NCBI GenBank assembly: GCA_034189065.1
Contig: JAXHVQ010000137.1
Coordinates: 1-16,843, forward strand
Source: FACHB-1406 sp034189065
GTDB lineage: Bacteria > Cyanobacteriota > Cyanobacteriia > Cyanobacteriales > Spirulinaceae
DNA length: 16,843 nucleotides
Direction: 5' to 3'
This document shows, piece by piece, positions 1 to 6,817 of the stretch. The stretch's first letter is position 1; the number at the start of each line of letters is the position of its first letter. The notes below the pieces were generated by a model. That model did no database searches, had not been told where the DNA came from, and saw only the letters and a program-made list of their open reading frames with translations. The position numbers were made by a program, and so were the translations under genes.

Positions 1-80
1 GGGGGAGCAGGGGGAGCAGGGGAAGCAGGGGAAGCAGGGGAAGCAGGGGAAGCAGGGGGAGCAGGGGAAGCAGGGGAAGA
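1..80. repeat. 9-bp G-rich tandem repeat
   Basis: Eight copies of GGGG(A/G)AGCA plus a partial copy run head to tail from the window edge, so the tract may extend further left. It is low-complexity sequence of the kind common in cyanobacterial intergenic DNA; one frame would read Gly-Lys/Glu-Gln, but no gene is supported. From about 81 to 277, between this tract and leader 1, I see no gene, RNA or clear signal. Confidence 0.9.
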
Positions 81-277
81 ACAGAAATGAAATTTTCCTG
101 CCGAAGAGCGAAGATTTAAGTAACTCTAATACACCGCGAGCGCATTAATTAATAGGGTTTCAGCTTTTTGCAGCAAGTCCCAAATAAAAACGCTATAGTT
201 GCGATATTTTTCTCGTTTGTCCATTGCGCGATCGCATTCCACGGTACCTCAGAGGAATTATAGGCGATCGCGGGTGG

Positions 278-697
278 AGGTGCGTCGATTCTTTTTTTTG
301 GGCATTGGCAGCCTTTCAAAATCGACACAAGCTTTGTTATATCTGGTTTTGAGCGATTTTGCTTCCTGGGAGGAACGCGATCGACGCACCTGGTCTCTAT
401 TTTCAGCGATGAGGTGCGTCGGTGGGGGTATTGGTGCTGATTGGTAAAGTCGAAAATGCCACAAAAGCTCGTATGATATAGCTTTGAGCGATTTTCAGGA
501 ATCGGGGGTGTACTAATCGACGCACCTCCCCCAATCGCTGGAACCCGCATTCTAGTGTTGAGGTGCGTCGATGCCTTACTCTGACTGGATTTGAGGTGCG
601 TCGAATTGACAAATTTTCAGGTCACAGACTATAATTCACAGAGGTGCGTCGATTCGGTGGCTGAAAGCCTTACGGGGCAAGGGCTGTCAGACGAACT
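278..697 (+). promoter_or_regulatory. CRISPR leader 1 with iterated 13-bp motif
   Basis: AT-rich leader directly upstream of array 1, homologous to 6401-6817 and 16363-16807. It carries seven copies of the motif GAGGTGCGTCGAT or close variants: + strand at 277-289, 411-422 (ending CGG), 560-572, 593-605 (ending GAA) and 641-653; - strand at 380-391 and 516-528. The copies at 516-528 and 560-572 form a perfect 13-bp inverted repeat separated by 31 bp. The array promoter lies between the last two motif copies. Binding of a regulator or of the adaptation machinery is possible but inferred only from the repetition. Confidence 0.85.
606..635 (+). promoter_or_regulatory. Array 1 pre-crRNA promoter
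   Basis: TTGACA (606-611) and TATAAT (630-635) are perfect consensus hexamers 18 bp apart. Transcription should start near 642, inside the last leader motif and about 56 nt before the first repeat. The same hexamers and spacing recur in leaders 2 and 3. Confidence 0.85.
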
Positions 698-1772
698 CCC
701 TACCGATTGGGTCAAATCGGATTAGTTGGAAACCATGTAGCCTTAGGAAGAAAGCTTCATTACTTGACCCCTACCGATTGGGTCAAATCGGATTAGTTGG
801 AAACAACTTTATAAGTTCTTCTTCCTTTCCTTGGTGGCAGACCCTACCGATTGGGTCAAATCGGATTAGTTGGAAACGTTAAGCACCGTTGGGGGCATAC
901 TCCCCCGGATAGATTTGGCCCTACCGATTGGGTCAAATCGGATTAGTTGGAAACACAATTATCTGCGCCTTCTTATGGTTAGAAACCTTATTGAAAGCCC
1001 TACCGATTGGGTCAAATCGGATTAGTTGGAAACGTCGGAAGGCCACTATACACATCTGGACAACATATCATCCCTACCGATTGGGTCAAATCGGATTAGT
1101 TGGAAACTATAGTCTCCTTGATAGAAGACGCAGTGTGCCTCTCCGCCCTACCGATTGGGTCAAATCGGATTAGTTGGAAACGCTAGCTGGTTCATTCTTC
1201 AACAGGCACGCGGTCAGACCCTACCGATTGGGTCAAATCGGATTAGTTGGAAACCGTGTCTTGGTGACTGGACGGGTAGAATACACCGGACCCTACCGAT
1301 TGGGTCAAATCGGATTAGTTGGAAACGGTCAATCCCAGGATCAGCTTCCGTATCACACCCCTCGACCCTACCGATTGGGTCAAATCGGATTAGTTGGAAA
1401 CATGACCGTCCGTGAACTCTGTGTAGATATGCTCTGCCCTACCGATTGGGTCAAATCGGATTAGTTGGAAACCATAATAATGCTGCTTTTGGTTTCCACA
1501 CTGTTGAAATCCCCTACCGATTGGGTCAAATCGGATTAGTTGGAAACGAAACCTTCAGCTCACAAGGTTTCGTAAAGAAAAAAAAACCCTACCGATTGGG
1601 TCAAATCGGATTAGTTGGAAACCTTCGTAAGGATGCGTGGTTGTGGTCCACTGTTGACCCTACCGATTGGGTCAAATCGGATTAGTTGGAAACTCTTGAG
1701 TTCCCCGTTTTTGGAGGACAACTGCCAGTGTTTTTACCCTACCGACTGGATTAAATCAGAATATAATGTCAA
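698..1772 (+). CRISPR. CRISPR array 1: 15 repeats, 14 spacers
   Basis: Fourteen identical 36-bp repeats begin CCCTACCGATTGGG and end GTTGGAAAC, starting at 698, 769, 842, 919, 998, 1072, 1146, 1219, 1291, 1366, 1437, 1512, 1587 and 1658. A degenerate fifteenth repeat (1737-1772) keeps the 5' half and has lost the 3' half. Spacers are 35-43 bp, the variable lengths usual in type III. The repeat holds a perfect 6-bp stem with a 6-nt loop (CCGATT-gggtca-AATCGG) for Cas6. The leader position, degenerate far end and GAAAC 3' end all indicate + strand transcription; the last 8 nt, TTGGAAAC, would be the crRNA 5' handle. The array converges on the - strand Cmr gene at 2150. Confidence 0.98.
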
Positions 1773-1775
1773 CAA

Positions 1776-1808
1776 AAAAGAGCCAAACTTTTCTGATTTG
1801 GCTCTTTT
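1776..1808. terminator. Bidirectional intrinsic terminator after array 1
   Basis: AAAAGAGCCAAA (1776-1787) pairs with TTTGGCTCTTTT (1797-1808) across a 9-nt loop. A-runs on one side and T-runs on the other allow termination in both directions, so it can end the array transcript and also - strand readthrough from the Cmr gene. It starts 3 bp after the degenerate repeat. Confidence 0.85.
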
Positions 1809-1991
1809 CTATTCCCAAATTTAAGTGCTACATTCAGCGATATAGCGAGTCTAGTAGTCTCGATCGTTCGATCGCCTTTTTGTCAAACTCGAATTAAAGC
1901 GATCGCGTCTCTTTAAAAGCCTCCCTTCTTATATGAAATCCCTCAAAAAATGCTACACATCTTTCCCCCCGTCAGTTGAGTTCAGAGGTAG

Positions 1992-2011
1992 GGACGTTTT
2001 ATAAAACGTCC
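1992..2011. repeat. Perfect 20-bp palindrome
   Basis: GGACGTTTTATAAAACGTCC is its own reverse complement. It sits between the inverted ends described for 1931-2125. It could be a cruciform, a terminator-like stem or a dispersed repeat; nothing here decides between these. Confidence 0.85.
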
Positions 2012-2032
2012 GTACAGAGTGCGTGAGTTTAA

Positions 2033-2081
2033 AACCCAGAACCCAGAACCCAGAACCCAGAACCCAGAACCCAGAACCCAG
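2033..2081. repeat. Heptanucleotide tandem repeat (AACCCAG)7
   Basis: Seven perfect copies of AACCCAG. Short tandemly repeated heptamers (STRR) are a known feature of cyanobacterial genomes. It lies in the gene-free region downstream of the Cmr gene at 2150. Confidence 0.95.
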
Positions 2082-2149
2082 TCCCCCCGTCAATCATTCG
2101 TAGCAAACATTTAAGGATTTCATATTAAGGGGGTTTGGGAGGATATCCC

Positions 2150-3841
2150 CTACCAAAGCTTCTCAAAATAGTGCTGATTCGATTCCAAAAACTCCAAAAA
2201 ACCATCAGATTCCGGCGTTCGATCGGGGAAAACCGTTAGCAACTCAAAAAACTGGCGCGTTTGCCTTGCGACCCGCTTCTTGGGTTCCTCGCGACTTCTC
2301 AGCAACTTTACTACCGGATACATACGATGCCACAAATGCCCCACCTGATTCACACTCCCCGTCATCGACGTACTGTAAATCGACCCAGAAGGAATCCCCG
2401 CATCCCGAATTGCCCTGCGATAGGGACCGTGCAACCACCGAATTGCCTCGCAATCTTCCGCCTCCTCAGCCAAGCGTCCCCAAACTTGCACCTTTTCGGG
2501 ATGCCATGCCTCGCGCCACTGACTCGCATAGGAATCAGGGTTAGGCGTAACGTTTTGCGATCGCATCCAGGCGGCAGCAGACTCTCGCACCTCGTCAATA
2601 AACTTCCCCACCTGCTGCAACTTAAGGACGCGGTTATCGTTGACAAGGGACTTATCCGCCCACTGCCAGTGACAGCCAATCAACGGCTTCAACTCAGACC
2701 TCTCGTAATATTCGGGATAAAAGAGGCGATGATCCGCCCTGCGCCAAGACTTACCAAACCCTCCTAACAGTACAGCAAAGCGGGTCAAACTCCGCATCAA
2801 CTTTTTCAAAGCCTCGTGCTGCGCTTCGGGCAACTCGCGAGTCAACTGCCAGGTCCAACACCCTTCCACATCGTAAGTGGGAACCGCATAAGACCCCACG
2901 CCATACTCGTCGAGTTCCAACTGGGTTGCGCGAAAATTCATACTCAGCAACCCCACTGTACCGCTACCCTTCACGCCGCCAAAAAGGGTTTGTACCAAAT
3001 CCTCTGCGACTTCCGCCCCGCACAACCCGCCAAAGATGCGTAGCGCGTGACCTCGCAGCGACGCGCGCAATAAATTGGGACGAAATTCGCCCCTCCCATC
3101 CAATAACTTGGGTGCTGCACCTTGGCCGCGAACCGTACAGCGATACAGTACCTTTCCCGCCTGTTTCCTCGGCTGTCCGTAACCCGCACTGACGCGACAG
3201 CCCAATCCTACCGCGATCGCGCGCTCCCAAATTTGCCACACCTCCTCCCAATCGGTATCCTCCGGTTTAGTGCTAGAAATGCCAAAGCGCAGTGTCGGTT
3301 GGTAGAGGGAAATCTGCGCAAACGCGCCGCCACGTTTCTCGTCCGACTTCACCTGCCAGTCCTGTTGGGGATGAACCATATCCACCAATCCCTCTTGCCA
3401 GCCATCGCTTGTAGGATAGCCGCCGTGAAAGCGCAACAGTCCCGGCTCGAAGTCGCCCCCCGAAAGCTTTTTGCCGCAGTAGCGATCGCCTTGTTGGGAA
3501 GTGCAGGCTTGACGAAATGCACCTTTCATGCTACTTCCTGGATAGTAGGGCAAACCAAAAGCACCAATAACCGGGCGGATAATGCCGTCATCCTGACCGC
3601 CGTTAGTGACAAAGCGCCAACTGAGGGTATAGATGCGCGTTTGCACGTTTTGGGGCGAAGAAGAGGGAACGGGATGGGCGCGATCGATCCATTCGTCAGT
3701 CCAGCGTTGGACATCCTGTTGGGGAACGTTGCGCGCGATTCGCTGGAGTTGGCAGCGTCCCGCCGTTTGCGCGCGGAACATCATCGGGACTTTTTGAGCA
3801 GCGTTGGGAATTTGAGTCATGGGATTTTTTGACGAATTCAT
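2150..3841 (-). CDS. Tandem RAMP protein, Cmr6/Cmr1-like, copy B
   Basis: A 563-residue type III-B effector subunit with two RAMP modules. The first resembles Cmr6: PGSSMKGAFR (101-110), RFHGGYP (137-143), VDMVHPQQDW (153-162) and a glycine-rich GLG...SAGYG (212-222). The second resembles Cmr1: FRPNLLRASLRGH (253-265), LFGG (287-290) and GGFGKSWRR (360-368). Since no separate cmr1 or cmr6 is present, a fusion doing both jobs at the end of the Cmr backbone is the simplest reading. It is a diverged paralogue of the gene at 7593-9344, sharing these motifs in order. Unlike that copy it has no Shine-Dalgarno before the ATG, and its original upstream neighbour (cmr5-B) is 1.1 kb away across a toxin-antitoxin island, so expression may depend on readthrough from vapBC. 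An ATG seven codons in is an alternative start. Confidence 0.85.
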   Translation of the reverse strand: MNSSKNPMTQIPNAAQKVPMMFRAQTAGRCQLQRIARNVPQQDVQRWTDEWIDRAHPVPSSSPQNVQTRIYTLSWRFVTNGGQDDGIIRPVIGAFGLPYYPGSSMKGAFRQACTSQQGDRYCGKKLSGGDFEPGLLRFHGGYPTSDGWQEGLVDMVHPQQDWQVKSDEKRGGAFAQISLYQPTLRFGISSTKPEDTDWEEVWQIWERAIAVGLGCRVSAGYGQPRKQAGKVLYRCTVRGQGAAPKLLDGRGEFRPNLLRASLRGHALRIFGGLCGAEVAEDLVQTLFGGVKGSGTVGLLSMNFRATQLELDEYGVGSYAVPTYDVEGCWTWQLTRELPEAQHEALKKLMRSLTRFAVLLGGFGKSWRRADHRLFYPEYYERSELKPLIGCHWQWADKSLVNDNRVLKLQQVGKFIDEVRESAAAWMRSQNVTPNPDSYASQWREAWHPEKVQVWGRLAEEAEDCEAIRWLHGPYRRAIRDAGIPSGSIYSTSMTGSVNQVGHLWHRMYPVVKLLRSREEPKKRVARQTRQFFELLTVFPDRTPESDGFLEFLESNQHYFEKLW

Positions 3842-3872
3842 CTATAGGAGGTTGTGTCGAGTCGGAGTTCGC

Positions 3873-4322
3873 TCAAACCAAGTCTTGAGGACGAACAATG
3901 ACGAGATCGAGATCGGGCGCGATCGTAAAGTCTCTTGGATTAAACGTTAGAAGGTGAGTAATTTGGTGCGCGAGCATCACGGCAATGAGACGAATATCGT
4001 GAGTTCGTTTTCCCCTAACGTTGCCAGTTGCGACCAAGTTAAACCAGTTGGGAAAGATTTGCGCAGACTCTTCCAAGAGGGGAAATTGGCCGAGTAGTGT
4101 CTCCACGATATCGCGCGTCCGTTCGACACTCCACCCCAAACCGTTCACTTCTACCGGGCGCGTGGCGACGACCCAAAACTCAATGAGAACTTGGGCGGTC
4201 AGGACGCATTCATCTCCCTGCATCAGTAATTGAGAGATAGCTTCTACTGCTACTCCATAGCTTGGGGAAGCGGGGTCGTAGGCTCGCAGGAGAATATTTG
4301 TATCCAGTAAGTATTGGGTCAT
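3873..4322 (-). CDS. vapC: PIN-domain toxin, VapC family
   Basis: A 149-residue PIN-domain ribonuclease. The acidic residues expected for metal binding are visible: D7 in LLDTNI, E48 in LIEFW, D109 in THDIRL and D131 in FNPRDF. VapC toxins cleave RNA (often tRNA or rRNA) and are held inactive by a cognate antitoxin. The ATG overlaps the stop of the upstream antitoxin by 4 bp (ATGA), the usual translationally coupled arrangement. The pair sits between cmr5-B and the copy B tandem RAMP gene, on their strand, and has interrupted what is a tight cmr5-cmr6/1 junction in copy A. The toxin looks intact. Its RNA target cannot be read from the sequence. Confidence 0.9.
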   Translation of the reverse strand: MTQYLLDTNILLRAYDPASPSYGVAVEAISQLLMQGDECVLTAQVLIEFWVVATRPVEVNGLGWSVERTRDIVETLLGQFPLLEESAQIFPNWFNLVATGNVRGKRTHDIRLIAVMLAHQITHLLTFNPRDFTIAPDLDLVIVRPQDLV

Positions 4323-4570
4323 TCGTCATAAATACTGTCGCGACGGAGTGCTTCATCGGGTAAATTGGGACTTTGGGTTCCGCTCGGCGCGACAGAGTTG
4401 CGCCATCTCGCCACGCGATCGCTGGGCGTTGCTGTTTCCCAGAAGGGAGCATTTTTTCGATCTCCTCTGGCTGCAAACTCGAGGAAGGCAATAAAGTTAG
4501 CGACTTGCTTTAATTGCTCTTCGTTCAATTTATCGAGTTCCTGTTTTAGGTTTTCTTTCAGGACAATCAT
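4319..4570 (-). CDS. VapB-like antitoxin (DUF2281-like)
   Basis: An 83-residue small protein immediately upstream of vapC and overlapping its start by 4 bp. The N-terminus (LDKLNEEQLKQVANFIAFLEF, about residues 12-32) has the helix pattern of cyanobacterial VapB-type antitoxins of the DUF2281 kind. The C-terminal half is polar and probably unstructured until it binds the toxin. Antitoxins of this class usually repress their own promoter; the 102-bp gap to the divergent gene at 4673 is the natural place for that operator, but I see no clear operator or strong hexamers there. The DUF2281 assignment is from the pattern only. Confidence 0.75.
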   Translation of the reverse strand: MIVLKENLKQELDKLNEEQLKQVANFIAFLEFAARGDRKNAPFWETATPSDRVARWRNSVAPSGTQSPNLPDEALRRDSIYDE

Positions 4571-4672
4571 GAGTTTTTTTCAAATTTGTGGACGATTGAC
4601 AACGCTGATGCACCCTACCTCGATTTTAGAATTGCTAAATTCAGAGTAAATCGAAGGTGAGAGAACCGAAAG

Positions 4673-4963
4673 ATGATGACCGTGACACTAGAATTATCCC
4701 CCGAACAAGAAGCGAAACTCCGTTCGTCCATTGCTCGTCGCGACTCAGAAGAGACGAAAAGAGTGCTAGTCGCAGCTTTCGCGCCAACAGTAGAAGCGTT
4801 GCTAAATCAGGCAGGCGATCGCGCCATTGAAAACGAGGACGACTTTGAAACCGGGAGCGATCGCTTAGCTGACGAGTTTGCCACCGACTTTACATTCCCT
4901 CCCCCTGTTTTATCGGACTACAGCCTCAGCCGCGCAGGGATTTACGGAGATGGTACTGTTTAA
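4673..4963 (+). CDS. Orphan antitoxin-like small protein
   Basis: A 96-residue protein on the opposite strand to the Cmr genes. It begins TVTLELSPEQEAKL and ends DYSLSRAGIYGDG, the layout of many cyanobacterial type II antitoxins: a strand-helix start and a C-terminal Y-S-x-S-R-x-x-IY toxin-binding tail. No toxin follows it; instead its TAA (4961-4963) overlaps the TAA of cmr5-B on the other strand by a shared TTAA. It diverges from vapBC and probably arrived with it or in a separate event. It could be a solitary antitoxin, a second antitoxin for the neighbouring VapC, or a remnant. A second ATG lies directly after the first. Confidence 0.65.
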   Translation: MMTVTLELSPEQEAKLRSSIARRDSEETKRVLVAAFAPTVEALLNQAGDRAIENEDDFETGSDRLADEFATDFTFPPPVLSDYSLSRAGIYGDGTV

Positions 4964-5364
4964 TCTCGTTCCCCCTTATATCGTTGCGTCCACCAAACCA
5001 AACAATCGCACAACTGCGCCAGGACTGCCATTGCCACGCGCTGGTCTTCTAAACTCACTTGCCACAATTTCTCTGCCATTACTTTCACCTTTTCGGTTTG
5101 ATTGGCATTGACCGCATCGTTGGGAATAGTTACCCCAGCATCGTCCATGAGTTTCACCAACACATCCCACGTTGCCTTCCAGTATTGAGATTTGGTTGCC
5201 TCCTTCCCTTGTAAACGCAAGTGTTCGCCCCAAAACCGTTCCAATCCGTAGGCAACAGCCTCGCGCATTTTAAACGATTGATTGAGCGATTGGCGATCGC
5301 GCAACTTGGCATCCAACACCAATTGTTGTGCCGAGCGATCGAGTCCGTAATATTGCCATCCCAT
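4960..5364 (-). CDS. cmr5: Cmr5-like small subunit, copy B
   Basis: A 134-residue, mostly helical protein in the place of the Cmr small subunit, 30 bp downstream of cmr4-B. Cmr5 lines the groove of the type III-B complex beside the Cmr4 backbone. It is clearly paralogous to the protein at 9351-9878: both have KMR.(A/T)VAYGLERFWGE, a YWK..W motif and a C-terminal CD.LVWWTQRYK. This copy lacks the Pro/Lys-rich N-terminal extension of copy A. It stops at YKGERD, while copy A has about 12 more residues, so the toxin-antitoxin insertion may have clipped its end. An AGAGG lies 11 bases before the ATG. Assignment to Cmr5 rests on size, fold type and position more than on a signature motif. Confidence 0.75.
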   Translation of the reverse strand: MGWQYYGLDRSAQQLVLDAKLRDRQSLNQSFKMREAVAYGLERFWGEHLRLQGKEATKSQYWKATWDVLVKLMDDAGVTIPNDAVNANQTEKVKVMAEKLWQVSLEDQRVAMAVLAQLCDCLVWWTQRYKGERD

Positions 5365-5394
5365 AATCGATAAAACCTCTTTATTTCTACGTGC

Positions 5395-6225
5395 TTACTG
5401 CGCATTTTCTGCAAAATAGTTCCCCGCCAAGGTGACGCGGCAGCGACCGAAACCGATAGACTCCAAACCGCCAAAATACAGTTCGTCAGTTTTGCGATCG
5501 CCAAACGGCTGCCATCCCTCCTCCTTCAGCGCCACGGGAAATACCAAAACGCTGCCTTCGGGTAGCGCCTCCACATCAAAAAACGCGCCTTGTTTCGCCT
5601 TCTTTTGGTTAGCTTCGAGGGAAACGCGACTTTGGCGATAAAGGGCCATATCGTGCAGCATGGAAATATCGCTGTCGGCGACGACCACTAAACTAGCTTC
5701 AGATAAATCGCTGCCTTGGGGAATCCACGGAGACAAGTCTACTTTATGCTCGATCGCCAGAAAGCCCAAATTGAAAAACAAAACCGTTTGATTGTCGCCA
5801 ATATTGCGCCCCACCAGCGAAGGAGATGCCGTGTAAGGCTGGGGAATTTTGGCATCGATTTCCGCAACTTGTTTGTACCGCTTTAACAAACGCGGACAGC
5901 TTACCCAAACGACGGGTTGTCCCGGACAGAAAACCGGCAACCAAATCAGCGAGGCGTATTCAAATTTAACCCGCGCTTCCGTCGTACCGCCATCCTCCTG
6001 TCCCGTAACAGCTTCGTGTCCGTACCAAAGCGACTCATCTTGTTCGCGTTGAGGAGCGCGCATATCGGCGCGGAACCGACCGCGAATGGAACTACCGGGG
6101 ATAATGCCGGTTAGGGTAAATTGGTCGCGAAATATTAGGTTAAGATTGCCCGTTTCCTCTCCCGCACTCGCGCCGACGTGGAGGGGGGCTAAGGTTTCCA
6201 TGATGCCGTAGGCTTTGTGATACAT
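5395..6225 (-). CDS. cmr4: Cmr4-like backbone RAMP, copy B
   Basis: A 276-residue type III-B backbone subunit that would polymerise along the crRNA. RAMP signatures are LHVGASAGEETG (15-26), PGSSIRGRFR (43-52) and a C-terminal GGLESIGFGR (252-261), the GG-E-x-x-G-x-G pattern of Cmr4. In studied Cmr4/Csm3 an Asp in a G-x-(I/V)-D-x-P stretch just before the conserved R-(D/E) cuts target RNA. Here that stretch reads GNLNLIFRD (26-34), with Leu28/Asn29 where the Asp is expected. The first 56 residues match copy A at 54 positions, though the DNA differs at about one base in ten, mostly silently. It is first in its cassette, so it must have its own promoter in 6226-6400 or receive readthrough. Confidence 0.85.
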   Translation of the reverse strand: MYHKAYGIMETLAPLHVGASAGEETGNLNLIFRDQFTLTGIIPGSSIRGRFRADMRAPQREQDESLWYGHEAVTGQEDGGTTEARVKFEYASLIWLPVFCPGQPVVWVSCPRLLKRYKQVAEIDAKIPQPYTASPSLVGRNIGDNQTVLFFNLGFLAIEHKVDLSPWIPQGSDLSEASLVVVADSDISMLHDMALYRQSRVSLEANQKKAKQGAFFDVEALPEGSVLVFPVALKEEGWQPFGDRKTDELYFGGLESIGFGRCRVTLAGNYFAENAQ

Positions 6226-6400
6226 TGGCTATTTTGTTGGGTCAACAATATTTAACAGAAGTGGGACTGAGTGGCTGGCTGTTTTGAGAAGATTCGTCAG
6301 CGATCTTTTCATACAACCGGGCAAGTCGTCCGTAAAAGCACGAATGTTTTAATAAATTTAACAGAGGGGTAGAAGAGGGGGTTTCCATAAATGATTGATA
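6226..6400. other. Intergenic region between cmr4-B and leader 2
   Basis: This is the upstream region of cmr4-B on the - strand and abuts leader 2 on the + strand. A copy B promoter should lie here, but I see no convincing pair of hexamers. TTTAACAGA occurs twice, near 6251 and 6357, as a direct repeat. Nothing else stands out. Confidence 0.5.
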
Positions 6401-6817
6401 AGGTGCGTCGATTCTTTTTTTTGCGTTGGAGGCTTTGCGGAATCAACAGAAGCTTTGTTCTGTATCGCTTTGAGCGGTTTTACTACCCGGAAGGAGCGCG
6501 ATCGCCACACCAGGTCTCTGTTTTCAGCGATGAGGTGCGTCGGTGGGGGTATTGGTGCCGATCGACGGAAAAAAAATGACTCAAAAGCTTGCCTGATGGG
6601 GCTTTGAGCGATTTATAGGATTCGGGGGTGTACTAATCGACGCACCTTTCCCAATCGCTGGAACCCGCATTCTAGTGTTGAGGTGCGTCGATGCCATACC
6701 CAGACTGGATTTGAGGGGGGTCGAATTGACAAATTTTTGGGTCGCAGACTATAATTCACAGAGGTGCGTCGATTCGGCGGCTGAAACCCTTACGAGGCAA
6801 GGGCTGTCAGACGAACT
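6401..6817 (+). promoter_or_regulatory. CRISPR leader 2
   Basis: Homologous along its length to leader 1. Motif copies (AGGTGCGTCGAT or variants) are at 6401-6412, 6532-6543, 6680-6692 and 6761-6773 on the + strand and 6636-6647 on the - strand. Two positions intact in leader 1 are decayed here: the inverted copy near 6500 (ATCGCCACACC) and the copy at 6713-6725 (GAGGGGGGTCGAA). The inverted pair 6636-6647 / 6680-6692 keeps the same separation as in leader 1. Confidence 0.85.
6726..6755 (+). promoter_or_regulatory. Array 2 pre-crRNA promoter
   Basis: TTGACA (6726-6731) and TATAAT (6750-6755) with an 18-bp spacer, as in leader 1. The predicted start is near 6762, about 56 nt before the first repeat. 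Confidence 0.85.

Larger units (their letters stand above)
1931..2125. repeat. MITE-like gene-free region with inverted ends
   Basis: The gene-free stretch 1810-2149 contains an 11-bp inverted repeat, ATATGAAATCC (1931-1941) against GGATTTCATAT (2115-2125), with a second inverted pair GCTAC (1952-1956) / GTAGC (2100-2104) just inside. CCCCCCGTCA occurs at 1965-1974 and again, in the same orientation, at 2083-2092. There is no ORF inside. A small non-autonomous element or its remnant is possible; no target-site duplication was established. Confidence 0.4.

Noticed and set aside
149..550. 133-codon open frame on the - strand across leader 1
   Set aside because: It runs through the iterated leader motifs, has no family-like features, and the homologous leaders do not keep the frame.
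1548..1586. Spacer hairpin followed by an A-run as a terminator
   Set aside because: The run is A, not T, on the array strand, and on the other strand the T-run precedes the stem. It is a spacer.
928..1824. Overlapping open frames in array 1 (and similar ones in array 2)
   Set aside because: They are translations of the CRISPR repeats, showing the same short peptide over and over.
3122..3832. 236-codon open frame antisense to the copy B tandem RAMP gene
   Set aside because: A shadow of a well-supported gene; the translation is rich in Arg, Ala and Leu and matches nothing I recognise.
4571..4672. Promoter and operator for vapBC and the divergent antitoxin
   Set aside because: Expected by layout, but no clear hexamers or palindromic operator could be picked out.
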